NCBI GenBank assembly: GCA_004764695.1
Contig: SMSO01000014.1
Span: 4,494,845-4,558,844, forward strand
Reading direction: 5' to 3'
DNA from: Schizochytrium sp. TIO01
Taxonomy: Eukaryota > Sar > Bigyra > Thraustochytrida > Thraustochytriidae
DNA length: 64,000 bases
A program made the position numbers and the translations under genes. The notes below the pieces were generated by a model. It made no database searches, was not told the DNA's origin, and worked only from the letters and a program-made list of their open reading frames with translations. This document shows, one piece after another, positions 33,451 through 44,000 of this stretch (the stretch's first letter is position 1; every line of letters begins with the position of its first letter).

Positions 33451-34085
33451 TTAAGAGCTTGCCTTGAGACCCATGCTACGGAAAAACTCTGAGACATTCT
33501 CAAGCTGCAACAGATCTGCTTCATTGAACTTTTTCATACACTTGTTTTCGTCTGGGTTCCAAAGCATCATGGTAGGAATTCCGCTTACATTGTAAGGTTC
33601 TTTACGCAGAAAGTGGCCTGCACCGGGATCAACTTTCCACTCTTCACGCGACAGCTCAACCTCGATGAGCTGGACTGCTGCCGGGGCATGCTGCATAGCC
33701 TCCTGAAGAACGGGGTCTGACTCTTCGCAGTCAGGGCACCAGCGTGAGCCATCCTCCTTGCTGCAATTCAGAAGTAAAATAACACCAGGTCCAAAAAACA
33801 CGTTAGTCATCAAATCAGCGCTCCATTATTAAAGATGCAATGAAATATGTACTTTTCCATAGGTTTCTTGACCACGAAGATAATGCAACGGCACGAAGAG
33901 ACGACCACGCGCCTGTAGTGGTCAAGCTACATGGAGGACATGAATGATCCATCGAACAAAAAAGAAGAAAGACTCCCAAACACGTACCGTGTTGCTGTGA
34001 ACAGTAGGACGACAGGCGAAGGACTGCCACGAAGGACCTGCAGCTTGCTCTGCAGGTGTACAGCTGAGAGGGTCTCGCGGATCAT
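33451..34085 (-). CDS. TXNDC17-like (TRP14) thioredoxin-fold protein
   Basis: Two exons, rebuilt from splice sites: 34085-33988 and 33760-33451, with a 227-nt intron from ACACG|GTACGT to TTGCAG|. The join is in frame and gives 135 aa. Exon 1 encodes the first beta strand (SPVVLLFTAT); exon 2 continues with KEDGSRWCPDCEESDPVLQ. WCPDC is the redox motif that defines TXNDC17/TRP14 rather than classical thioredoxin (WCGPC). YNVSGIPTMMLWNP supplies the cis-Pro loop. Human TXNDC17 is 123 aa. It is a cytosolic disulfide and cystine reductase served by thioredoxin reductase. Reading on through the intron would also be open for 50 bp or so, but would lack the N-terminal strand and helix. Confidence 0.88.
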
Positions 34086-34723
34086 GGTGCTGTCTAGCCT
34101 CCCGGAGCAATTGCGTGTGGACTTAATTCGGGAACTGCCGATGTAGCTACTATGTATCTAGGGGTACTCCTATTGTTGCCTAAACAATCAGGCGATTGAT
34201 AAAAGGTACAAAAGGATCTCAAATCTGGTATTTCAATTTGTAGTCAGAGAATGTCAGATTGCAAATAATTAACAAAGCAGCCACAAAGAACTTCACAGAC
34301 ATGCAAAAGCACTTAATCGAGTCAACAAACTAGATACATTGTTCCTGTTGCAGCTTAAGGTTTGCAGCACAAAACTGTTCTTTTTCCCCTTTGTAGGTTA
34401 TTGTGGAGTACTCTTTCGGATGTTCAGGAGGGAAAAAAATGTTCACCAAAAGTTGGTAACGCCATTCGCTTTCCTGCTCTCAATAGCAGGCAATTAAACA
34501 CACAAGCAAAAGGCTGCTTAAACTTGTTTCCTTTTCTCAAGATTGGCACTTACCGAGAGGTGGCAACATTTAACATACGTTTGTCCATGTCAGCGAACAG
34601 ATTCTTTGAAACCCTTTCTAGTTATAAAGTATTATAGTAACTAATCTCGTTGTGCATGTTATTAGATACGAGAACATCTATTGTCTTCACAAGCTGTAAA
34701 ATCCAATATAGTAGGTCAATGTC
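34086..34723. other. Intergenic spacer
   Basis: Lies between the TXNDC17-like gene start and the 3' end of the first LRR gene (both minus). No supported gene. Confidence 0.6.
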
Positions 34724-37566
34724 TTACAACGCTGGCACATTCCTCATTTCTGCTGGTAAAACCTGGTTTGCATTAAGGTCGGGCACATACATGATCCGGC
34801 CATTGATAAGTACCTTTCTACCCTTAGGTTTTCGTTGTCGAAGAAACACATACTTGCACGCAAAACTCATAATTATGACAAAAAGCGCCGCGAAAACTGG
34901 GGCTAGAAGCAAAAGAGCAAGACGAGGAATCGAACTATCATAACAAACGTCAGAGATATACGCTGGCAAAGATACGTAGTCGACCCTCAAGTAATCCGGT
35001 TGATCGCCGCATAGAGGGTTCCCAGAGAGATCCAGATACGTTAAACTCGAATATTCAACAAGATCCCATGGCCCAGTATTCAAATCATTTCCACGCAGGA
35101 TCCTGTATAACAGTAGTTTATGTTCACCACGCCAAAACAAATACCTGTCAGTAAACTTGGTGTGTGTATACCATGCTTGTTGTCTATATTTGAAGAGGCC
35201 AAACTTACAGCTCGCGCAAAGAAGGCAGATAAGTGTACTCAGTAAACGCAGAGGTCAGCTGGTTCGATGCAAGATCTAAGTAGGATAAATGGGATAAGTA
35301 TCTGATGCTGTTCGGAGTGCTGCGCAGAACATTGTTTCTGGCCTCACTACCAAGTTCGATTAATCGCATAGAAATGAGAATAGAAGAAGAAACGAGAGCC
35401 CCTCCTCACACGCACGCCCCCCAAAAGGGAAAAAAGACGGATCTATACGTCAGTGGCAAAGTTCATTTGTAAAAAATACATCACCTTACTGTTTCTCCTT
35501 TTTTTTTTAACCTGTACTATAAACCTTTATGAGGTTACCAAAGCTCCAAAAACGTACAGTATTTTGAGACTAGTCAGATAAGAGAGACTGGAAGGCAGAT
35601 CTGTCAAATTGTTGTAAGACAGTGATCTGTGCTGCAGCAAAGTCATATTGGGTTAGCTACCGATTAAACAGAGAAGCTCAACATCCAAATAACACAACAA
35701 AAGGCTAACCAACTTACAATTTAGTTAGTTGCGTCAGAGAAGTGAAATACTCTGGAACCTGATCAAAGTAACTGTCTGTAATAGAAAGTGATGTCAAATA
35801 CGAAAGTGAGCTAATTTGAGGGAAATATGAAAGCCCGTCGCATGTGAGTGCAGATGTATACTCTGATAAGTCATCAGAATAGCATGTGTAGTACCAATCA
35901 CACAAACATAATTCAGATAAACTGCAGTCTGGAATAGGATCTGGCATACCGTATACATTTGTAATGTGACCCAAATATGGTTGAGGACCACAAATTGGGT
36001 TTGATGTGACATATCTGCATAGTTGGGAATGTGTGAACAAGACTGTCAGTAAATACAAGTACCGGGTCGAGTGGTAATCTTTATAAGGAAACTTACAGTG
36101 TGGTCAAATCTGTCATACCTTCTATTGCATCAGGCAACGTCTGAATGTTATTCGACTCGAGATCGAGGTATGCTAACTTTGTTAGAGTACCGATTGATTC
36201 TGGCAAAGAAGTGATCTCATTGATCCAGAGAGAGCTGTTTTTATATCGAATGATGTGAGTGATATGTTCTATGTAAAACCCTGTGAAACCCTGTTGTCAT
36301 GAGAGAAGGTAAACAAACTTACAAGCTAGTCAACTTTGTGAGAGCGCTGATTTGTTGAGGAATGGTGGTTATTGCGTTGCTCTTTAAATTGATTGTTTGA
36401 AGATTAGTAAGACCAAAAAGTTCTTGTGGTATTGCAGTCATTCCACCACTCAGCAATTCTCTTTGCTTTTGAAATATGTTTGCTCTACTGTTAGTTAAAA
36501 TCTCAGAGAAAGATATTGTCGTACATGCATGCACAGTGCATGTAGCAAGTGTGTCTAGAAACTTACAAAGAGGTAAGAGACGTAAGCGAAGATAGAAATG
36601 ACGGGGCTGTTGAGTCACCAGTGCAGAGAAGGATCTGTGTTGTAGAGTATGATGTACTTGAGCATTCACCCCCATCACACATGCAGTTATGCGCAGTTGT
36701 CGGAGACAGAGTTGGGCTTTGCGTCGGGACTTGAGACGATGAGTCACATGCTGGCACAGGGTTTGGCATACCGTATACATTTGAGATGTGGCCCAAATAT
36801 GGTTGAGGACCACATATTGGGTTTGACGTGACATATCTGCATATTTGTTTATGTGTGAACGAGACTGTCAGTAAGTACAAGCACCGAGTCGAGTGACAGT
36901 CCATATTAGGAAAGGAAACTTACAATGTGGACAAATCTGTCATATATTCTATTGCATCAGGCAACGTCTGAATGTTATTTGACTCGAGATCGAGGTAACC
37001 TAACTTTGTTAGAGCACTCATTGATTCTGGCAAAGAAGTGATCTCATTGATCCACAAGGTACTGTTTTTATACCAAATGATGTGAGCGATATGTTCTATG
37101 TAAGATCTTGTTATAATGGGAGAAAGTAAACAAACTTACAGACCAGTTAACATCGTGAGAGAACTAATTTCCTCTGGAACTGTTATTATCGCATTGCTTT
37201 TAAAGCTGATCTGGCGGAGATTAGTAAGCTCAAAAACAGTCTGTGGCACTGACGTCAAGCCGCCACTTAACAATGCTCTGTTTAATTTCAAAACAACTGA
37301 CACTGTTAATTTGAATGCTATCAAGGCTTTCTTTGTAAAGAACACTTGTAAATGTCGAATTCGCAAACTTACAGAGAAGTAAGAGATGTAAGAGCCGAGA
37401 GAAACGTCGGGGCACTCGATTCATATATACAGCTGAGACTTTCGGTTGTACTAGGGTACGATGCACTCGAGCAGGTACTGCTATCGCATGTGCAACTCGC
37501 GAATAGTTGTAACGGAAGATAGCCCGCAACGAAAGCCCACACAAGAACAACACCTACGAAAGTCAT
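34724..37566 (-). CDS. LRR receptor-like membrane protein 1 (10 exons)
   Basis: Exons: 37566-37373, 37277-37140, 37061-36924, 36836-36567, 36460-36323, 36234-36097, 36015-35719, 35626-35558, 35346-35209 and 35102-34724; 632 aa. Every intron is phase 2, so all internal exons are multiples of 3 (138 nt is two 23-residue LRRs). A signal peptide (VVLVWAFVAGYLPLQLFAS) starts a Cys-capped N-terminus. Modules are cap (CxCDxxxC...PTFLSALTSLTSL), LRR-A (LLSGGLTSVP...), LRR-B (LWINEITSLPES...) and C-cap (YVTSNPICGPQP). There are two full modules, then a divergent cap, single-LRR exons and a final cap. A C-terminal membrane span (LALLLLAPVFAALFVIIMSF) and a basic tail of about 45 aa follow. LRRs fit the LxxLxxLxLxSNxIxxLP pattern. 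Topology suggests a cell-surface receptor-like protein without a kinase domain. Confidence 0.85.
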
Positions 37567-37779
37567 GGTATTTGTTTGCTTGTCACTTTGTTGCTATTTT
37601 GATTGCAAACTCGAGCGTAACATGGGGAGCATACCAATATGTTACCGAGGTTGATGAAACTGTACACTTATAGCACATTATAGTGCTGTACGGTTTATTC
37701 ACCGAGGTTCGCAGAGGTGAGCTTGGAGCCTTACTGTTTTATCTATATCACTCCAAAGATTTGGGAGCAGTAAGGGTTG

Positions 37780-39540
37780 TTAAGGGTACTGTAGGCTCGC
37801 TTCAACGGACACTACGTATTTATAAGATTTGCAAAACTTGCATTTCCTATGGTGACATGGGGCTGTGGCCCAATTTAGGGTCAAAGTTTTAACCCGCGAC
37901 TCAAAGGGAAATTTTTTTAACATGTTCTTGGATAGGTTGTGCAAAAGGATGCCTGCGGCGGCGTGGATTTCACGATCGGCTACGCGTTTGCATTTGGGGC
38001 ATTTTAAAATCTTGAATTTTCCGAGCCTTTCATGGACGGTACCAACAACATTCATTGCATAGTCTTGAATTGCACTCCTCTCGGCCAATAATAGGTTTGC
38101 ACCAGAAGAAAAGCTCTGTTTTGTGAATGAGCCGTTGTGGGAAGCTGAAGTGGCGAGCTGCCTTGCTATGGATCCGTCTTGTTAGCTGGTCACTATCTTG
38201 GCTGTTTCAAGTTTAGACAAGAGGATAAAACGATAGATATCACAGAGCCAAAGCACGAGCTCGTAATGAATCTCGGTAATTCTGCCCTAAGTAGTGCGTG
38301 GAGGTATGCGCGTCTTGAGGTAGTTTTGCCATTTTCCTTTTGGTCAGTTTAATTGATGCGGCGACAGAGAAAAATGTTTTTATTTATTTTTTACTTCCTC
38401 TGTGTCCCACTCAATGGCTCAGTTATCAGCGTTGTACATGGCCTGAAATGAGCGTACTCCTGGGTTCAAAGCAATGATAGCATGGTGAGCACTAGTGTCT
38501 GATTTTCTGGATATACTTTTCTTCATGTAAAAAGCAGAAATAAATATGACTTAGGCGATTCGTTTGCACACGCACGGCATTTGTTACTTGGTTGGGGAAC
38601 TTTTTCTTGTGAGTACAACGCGTTTGAGAAAGAGAAAGAATGTGGCTTTGCCTTTCCTTCGCTTCCCCTTCCGTGACCTGACTCTTGAAATATAGGTTTT
38701 ATTATGTTGTGTACGAAGCTTGGAAGAAGAGCGAATGCTAAGTTTCTCTGGGGCTGCTGATTCCTCATTTTTGGCCTGACCAGCATCGAAAGCGCCAAAA
38801 AAGAAACGATTCGTGAATCTCTTATAGCTTGTGGTATTTTAAGAACCCGCACAGATGCCTTCGTGCTTTCTTTAAGGCGTGCTACAATCTCCAATCGAAG
38901 GAACTAGTAGACAAGACATTGCTAGAGTCCTTGGCGTCCCTTTTTATAGACGTCATGGACATAGGGGTTTTAATACAGCAGGACTAGACAATCAGACTTT
39001 CGTGGATGAGAAGCCAAGAACCAAAGTGTGTCTACAAATCTGTAGAATCCAGTATGGTGCAACTTGAATTAATGGTTGAAGAGGTTGAATTAACCTAACC
39101 TCGTCAAGTAATATCGAACCATAGCTCAAGAATATCATAGTCTCACACATACTACATAATCAGTCTGCCCTGGATGTCATTTCCAAGACAGCAGCTCGCT
39201 AACTCTTGAAATCAACCTTCTTGAAGCCTTCATCACATCGAGACTCTTGCCTTCATCTTTGCAGTCAACCTTCAGCTGATCAGGTTTATCTTTCAGCAAG
39301 GCGACTACTGTTTTTTCTCCAGAGCTAACACAAAAATCTTAGGATTGTCAATTTTGTCTTTCAAGATTTGCTTTGTTTTGGAACTCTTCTTGATGCATTC
39401 CTTTTTATGCAGGGAGAACGGCTTCTTTTTAACCTCTGAACAAATAATAATGAAAGGCAACACCAAAGTTGTAAGCTCCTCTGGTATCGCCGAACCATTT
39501 TTTGACTTGAGTAAGCTGATCGTACAGAAATCTTCCTAGC
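37780..39540 (-). pseudogene. Fanzor/TnpB-like RNA-guided nuclease pseudogene
   Basis: Landmarks in N-to-C order: ARKISVRSAYSSQK (39537-39499, N-terminal strand); VKKWFGDTRGAYNFGVAF (within 39509-39432), the KWxGxxRxxYN signature of TnpB/Fanzor; RuvC-I as IIALNPGVRSF (38478-38446), with Asn (codon 38466-38464) where the catalytic Asp belongs; RuvC-II region WLCDIYRFILLSKLETAKIV inside 38280-38185; a zinc finger with CNEC (38059-38048) and, after a shift, CPKC (from 38001); RuvC-III as ADREIHAAAGILL with its Asp at 37977-37975. Stops occur throughout and the frame changes several times. Span and order fit a Fanzor2-type protein. Fanzors are eukaryotic TnpB homologues that use a guide RNA encoded near the 3' end; no guide RNA is identified here. 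Confidence 0.85.
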
Positions 39541-39589
39541 AAGAACTAAAGTGTACTCGTTTTTGGTTGTCTTCCGTGCCTTCACGCAC

Positions 39590-40190
39590 GATCTATTGTT
39601 CCTTGCTACGTCGTCACCGTCTATTTCGCAATACTTGTTATCCGTGATGCAATGACATAAAGACAGTGATGATGCCAAGGAGCTCTTTTATGGAGGTGAC
39701 GGAGTCCCCGGAATGCATATTTTCGCCGTGTACCTAGAGCTTGACATTTTTTTTTTTTAAAGGTGCCCAAGAAGGTCGATGCTTTGCTCGCGCATTCGGT
39801 TACGGTACGTGGCCACAACTTAACCGACTCTGCCGCAGTAACACATAGCCAGAAGGGCCCAGAAGCCCGCCGTTTTGAAGATAACCCCATTACCAATGTT
39901 TTAATAAATGGTTGCGACGTCTGGATAGACACGTTGAGTATTATCACCAACGCGTTCGAAATCCTCCTTTTGCTTAGTGGAAGGTTTTCTGGCGTAGATA
40001 ATGGTATGGTCGGTGCTGTCGTTGCTCACAGCCGCCGGGACCGTAGCCATGGATACGCTTAACATTGCAACTTGCGTATTTGTGCTTAAACCGGCTGCGC
40101 ATGTGACCTCCATCAGTCCAAGCCCGAAGGGATCTTGTTGGGACGCCAAACTTTTGTTTGAAGTGTTTTGCTGGATTATAGTAAAGGTTT
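39590..40190 (-). pseudogene. IS607 TnpA serine recombinase pseudogene
   Basis: Four ordered blocks match the family. 40183-40106 reads YYNPAKHFKQKFGVPTRSLR then AW, the MerR-like helix-turn-helix. 40005-39952 reads TIIYARKPSTKQKEDFER, corresponding to the catalytic YARVSSxxQ region. 39819-39760 reads VVATYRNRMREQSIDLLGHL, the conserved VxxxxRDRLxRFGxDLL segment. 39718-39641 includes MHSGD and ELLGIITVFMSLHHG. Stops and frame changes separate the blocks, and the catalytic Ser position appears to be Pro. IS607 TnpA is a small serine recombinase that moves the element without hairpin ends. It is not functional as read. Confidence 0.8.
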
Positions 40191-40276
40191 GCTTCACTTG
40201 TAGTGTTTACAGCTTCTTGGTTCCTTGGCCATGCCATTCTCTTATCAAAGCTCACCACAGCTCCACTTCTCATCAA

Positions 40277-41034
40277 AGGCCTAAAAATTCATACTTGATC
40301 CATTACCTAATATTTGGAGGTTATACATGTTCCAACGTTTTCATAGGTACAATAAGCGGAAAAAAGAATTTGACGTGTGTATGCAGAAATATTTTGGTCT
40401 TCCGCATTAGTGCAAAACCCCAGAGCTGTATTTTCCAATTATTTACCAAACTTCAACTAAGTTAAGGAGGAGGTTCGATGAAACTTAGTTTTCTATACCT
40501 ACCTACTTACATAACGTATTATAATTATATATAAGGAGCAAGACTCGCTTGGAATGCAGATAATAGACGACAAATGGTGAAAACAGATAACTAGATGTTC
40601 GGAAATCCCAGCTTTAAACAAAGTCTTCTTGTATTCTCTTCTACATACATTTGATGTCAGGGCAGCGCTACAACTTTGTACATAAAACATATCTAGTTTG
40701 ATATATTTAACTCACCGCCAATCTTATTATCATGACTGGCTATATCTTTGTGAGGATGCACATTCTAACAAACATAAATGAAGAATATATAATAAGTCAT
40801 TAAACACGACGCGACTAGAAGTATCTAATGCCTTTCAATAACTTTAATTGGATCATAACTGTAAGCTATTCCGGCTATCTACATTCTTTAATGCCTCAAA
40901 CTTCTCTATAATATGCATGGATCTTTTAGAGAGTAGCAACAATGAACTTAAGTATTGTGTTGGACATCTATATGGTAAGGTGCTTTAAGATATAAAGAAG
41001 ATTAAGTCAACATTCTACGAAATGTGCAACTTCA
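40277..41034. other. Intergenic spacer downstream of LRR gene 2
   Basis: AT-rich. No supported gene. It may contain the 5' end of the decayed IS607 element and the 3' UTR of the second LRR gene. Confidence 0.6.
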
Positions 41035-44000
41035 CTACCATGCTGGTTGAGTTTCCAATTCCAAAGGTGCAATTTGATTAGACCTCGTCTTGCCATTATT
41101 TACTGTCAGAACAGAAGTGCCTCTTTGGGTCCGTCGTCGTCGAAGTACATACTTGCACACACAAGACATTGTGATGACAAATACGATTGCAATAGTTGGG
41201 GCTAAAATCAAAATAACGAGGCTTGGCCAAGAACGACAGTCTGGAATAGGATCTGGCATACCGTATACATTTGTAATGTGACCTAAATATGGTTGAGGAC
41301 CACAAATTGGGTTTGATGTGACATATCTGCATAGTTGTGAGTGTGTGAGCAAGACTGTCAGTGAATACAAGTACCGGGTCGAGTGACAATCCTTATAAGG
41401 AAACTTACAATGTGGTCAAATCTGTCATACCTTCTATTGCATCAGGCAACGTCTGAATGTTATTCGACTCGAGATCGAGGTATGCTAACTTTGTTAGAGT
41501 ACCGATTGATTCTGGCAAAGAAGTGATCTCATTGATCCCAAAGGTACTGATTTTATACCGAATGATGTGAGTGATATGTTCTATGTAAAACCCTGTGAAA
41601 CCCTGTTGTCATGAGAGAAGGTAAACAAACTTACAAGCTAGTCAACTTTGTGAGAGCGCTGATTTGTTGAGGAATGGTGGTTATTGCGTTGCTCTTTAAA
41701 TTGATTGTTTGAAGATTAGTAAGACCAAAAAGTTCTTGTGGTAATGCAGTCATTCCACCACTCAGCAATTCTCTTTGCTTTTGAAATATGTTTGCTCTAC
41801 TGTTAGTTAAAATCTCAGAGAAAGACATTGTCGTACATGCATGCACAGTGCATATAGCGAGTGTGTCTAGAAACTTACAAAGAGGTAAGAGACATAAGCG
41901 AAGATAGAAATGACGGGGCTGTTGAGTCACCAGTGCAGAGAAGGATCTGTGTTGTAGAGTATGATGTACTTGAGCATTCACCCCCATCACACATGCAGTT
42001 ATGCGCAGTTGCTGGAGACAGAGTTGGAGACAGCGTTGGAGACAGAATTGGAGACAGAGTTGGAGACAGAGTTGGAGACAGAGTTGGAGACAGTGTTGGA
42101 GACAGTGTTGGAGACAGAGTTGGAGACAGAGTTGGGACTTGAGTAGGATTACAAGTTGGTATAGGTTCAGGCATCCCATACACTTCTGTAATATGAGACA
42201 CATTTGGTTGGGCCCCACAAAGTGGGTTAGAAAATACAAATCTAAGTTACATAAAAGTTCCGTGAGGCCGTCAGTTAATGAACATTTGTGATGAGATGAC
42301 GATGCACACAAGCAAACTTACAAGACGTTTAGGTTCGTCAAAACCTCTAATGCTGAAGGTAGAGTTTCAATGTTGTTTGACTCAAGGTCGAGAGACACTA
42401 AGTTTGTCAAAGCGCTCATCGATTCTGGCAAAGACGTGATCTCATTCATCCAAAAAACACTAGATATGTATCACAACATGTTAGCGTATTTCCCTTCAAA
42501 ATGCAAAGCATTCATATGCAAAAACTTACAGGTTAGTCAACAACGTGAGAGCACCAATCTCCTCAGGGATTGTAGTGAGTGCGTTTGATTTCAAATTAAG
42601 TACACGAAGACTGGTAAGCTCAAAAATATCCGGTGATATCGCTGTCATCCCACCACTTAGCAGAGACCTATGTTGTTATTGTCAAAATCCACAACGCCAT
42701 CAATAAATACACACGAAGAACAATTAGTCTCTTGGTCAAAGGGCAACTAATAGCTGCAAACTTACAGAGCGGTTAGAGACGCAAGAGATGAGAGGAAGAG
42801 TGGACCATTTGGCTCATTAGTACAGTAAAGATTTTCTGTTGTAGCATACGTGACATTGGAACAAGCCATACCATCGCACATGCAGTTATGTGCTGTTGTT
42901 GGAGTCTGTGTTGGGCTTTGTGTCGGGACTTGAGTCAAATTACATGTTGACAGTGGGTTCGGCATACCGTATACATATGGGATATGACTCACAGATGGTT
43001 GTGGACCGCAAATTGGGTTTGAGGTGACATCTCTAAATTTAAAAAGGAGCAAAAGCGCGAAGCTATTAGTTTTTACACGCGTGATCACAATCAACAAGTT
43101 CGAAATTTAAACTTACAGTACCTCTAAGTGCGTCATAGCCTCTATCGCTGTAGGCAAGGTTCGAATACTGTTTGACTCAAGGTCAAGAGTGACTAGATTT
43201 GTCAAAGCACTCATTGATTCTGGCAACGCGGTAATCTCGTTTATCCAGAAAGTACTATGTATATACGATAAACGTGAGTGATAATTTACTGTCTAGCACA
43301 ATTGTTCTAATAGAAGGAAACTTACAGGCTGGTCAGCAGCGTGAGGGCACTGATTTCTTCAGGGACTGTGGTGATTTCGTTTGATTTGAGATTCATTCTT
43401 TCAAGGTTTGTAAGTTGAAACAAATCTAATGGTATTGCAGTCATCCCACCACTTAAAAGAGACCTAAGAAATCCAAATTTGCAACTTGCCGTCAGTTCGT
43501 CAACATTCAAATGCGAAGATTCATGCATTGTTGTTATATTTGTGAACTCACAATTCGGTGAGAGAGGATAGAGATAAGAGAAACGACGGAGCATTTGAAT
43601 CACCAGTGCACGTGAGGACTTGTGTTGTGGCGTATGTTGCGCTTGAGCAAGCAGCACCATCGCACGTACAGTTATGAGCTGTTGTCGGAGCCTGAGTCGG
43701 TGCTTGTGTTTGTGTTGGTGTTTGATTCGGAGCCTGAGTCGGTGTTTGTGTTGGCGTTTGTGTTGGCGTTTGTGTTGGGACCTGAGTTGAAGCACATGAT
43801 GGTATAGGGCTTGGCACACCGTATACATTAATGATATGACTCAGATCTGGCTGCGGACCACAGAGTGGATTCGAGGTGACATACCTAAATAATGAAACAT
43901 CTCGAGATTGTTAGTGAATACGAGCTTAAGTTAATATCACGATCCATGTGTGATACCACAACTTACAATGTCTCTAAGTTTGTCATAGCCTCAATCGCTG

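Larger units (their letters stand above)
37780..40276 (-). mobile_element. Decayed IS607-type element (serine recombinase + Fanzor/TnpB)
   Basis: On the minus strand, a degraded recombinase reading from about 40,190 to 39,590 is followed directly by a degraded TnpB-family nuclease from about 39,540 to 37,780. This is the order found in IS607-family elements, whose eukaryotic versions carry Fanzor. Both frames are broken by several stops and shifts. IS607 elements lack terminal inverted repeats, so I cannot place exact ends. The element fills the gap between two LRR receptor genes, and its 3' end lies about 200 bp from the first codon of LRR gene 1. Confidence 0.8.

Noticed and set aside
38880-39067. 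Plus-strand frame inside the transposon remnant
   Set aside because: Antisense to the decayed nuclease and without family features.
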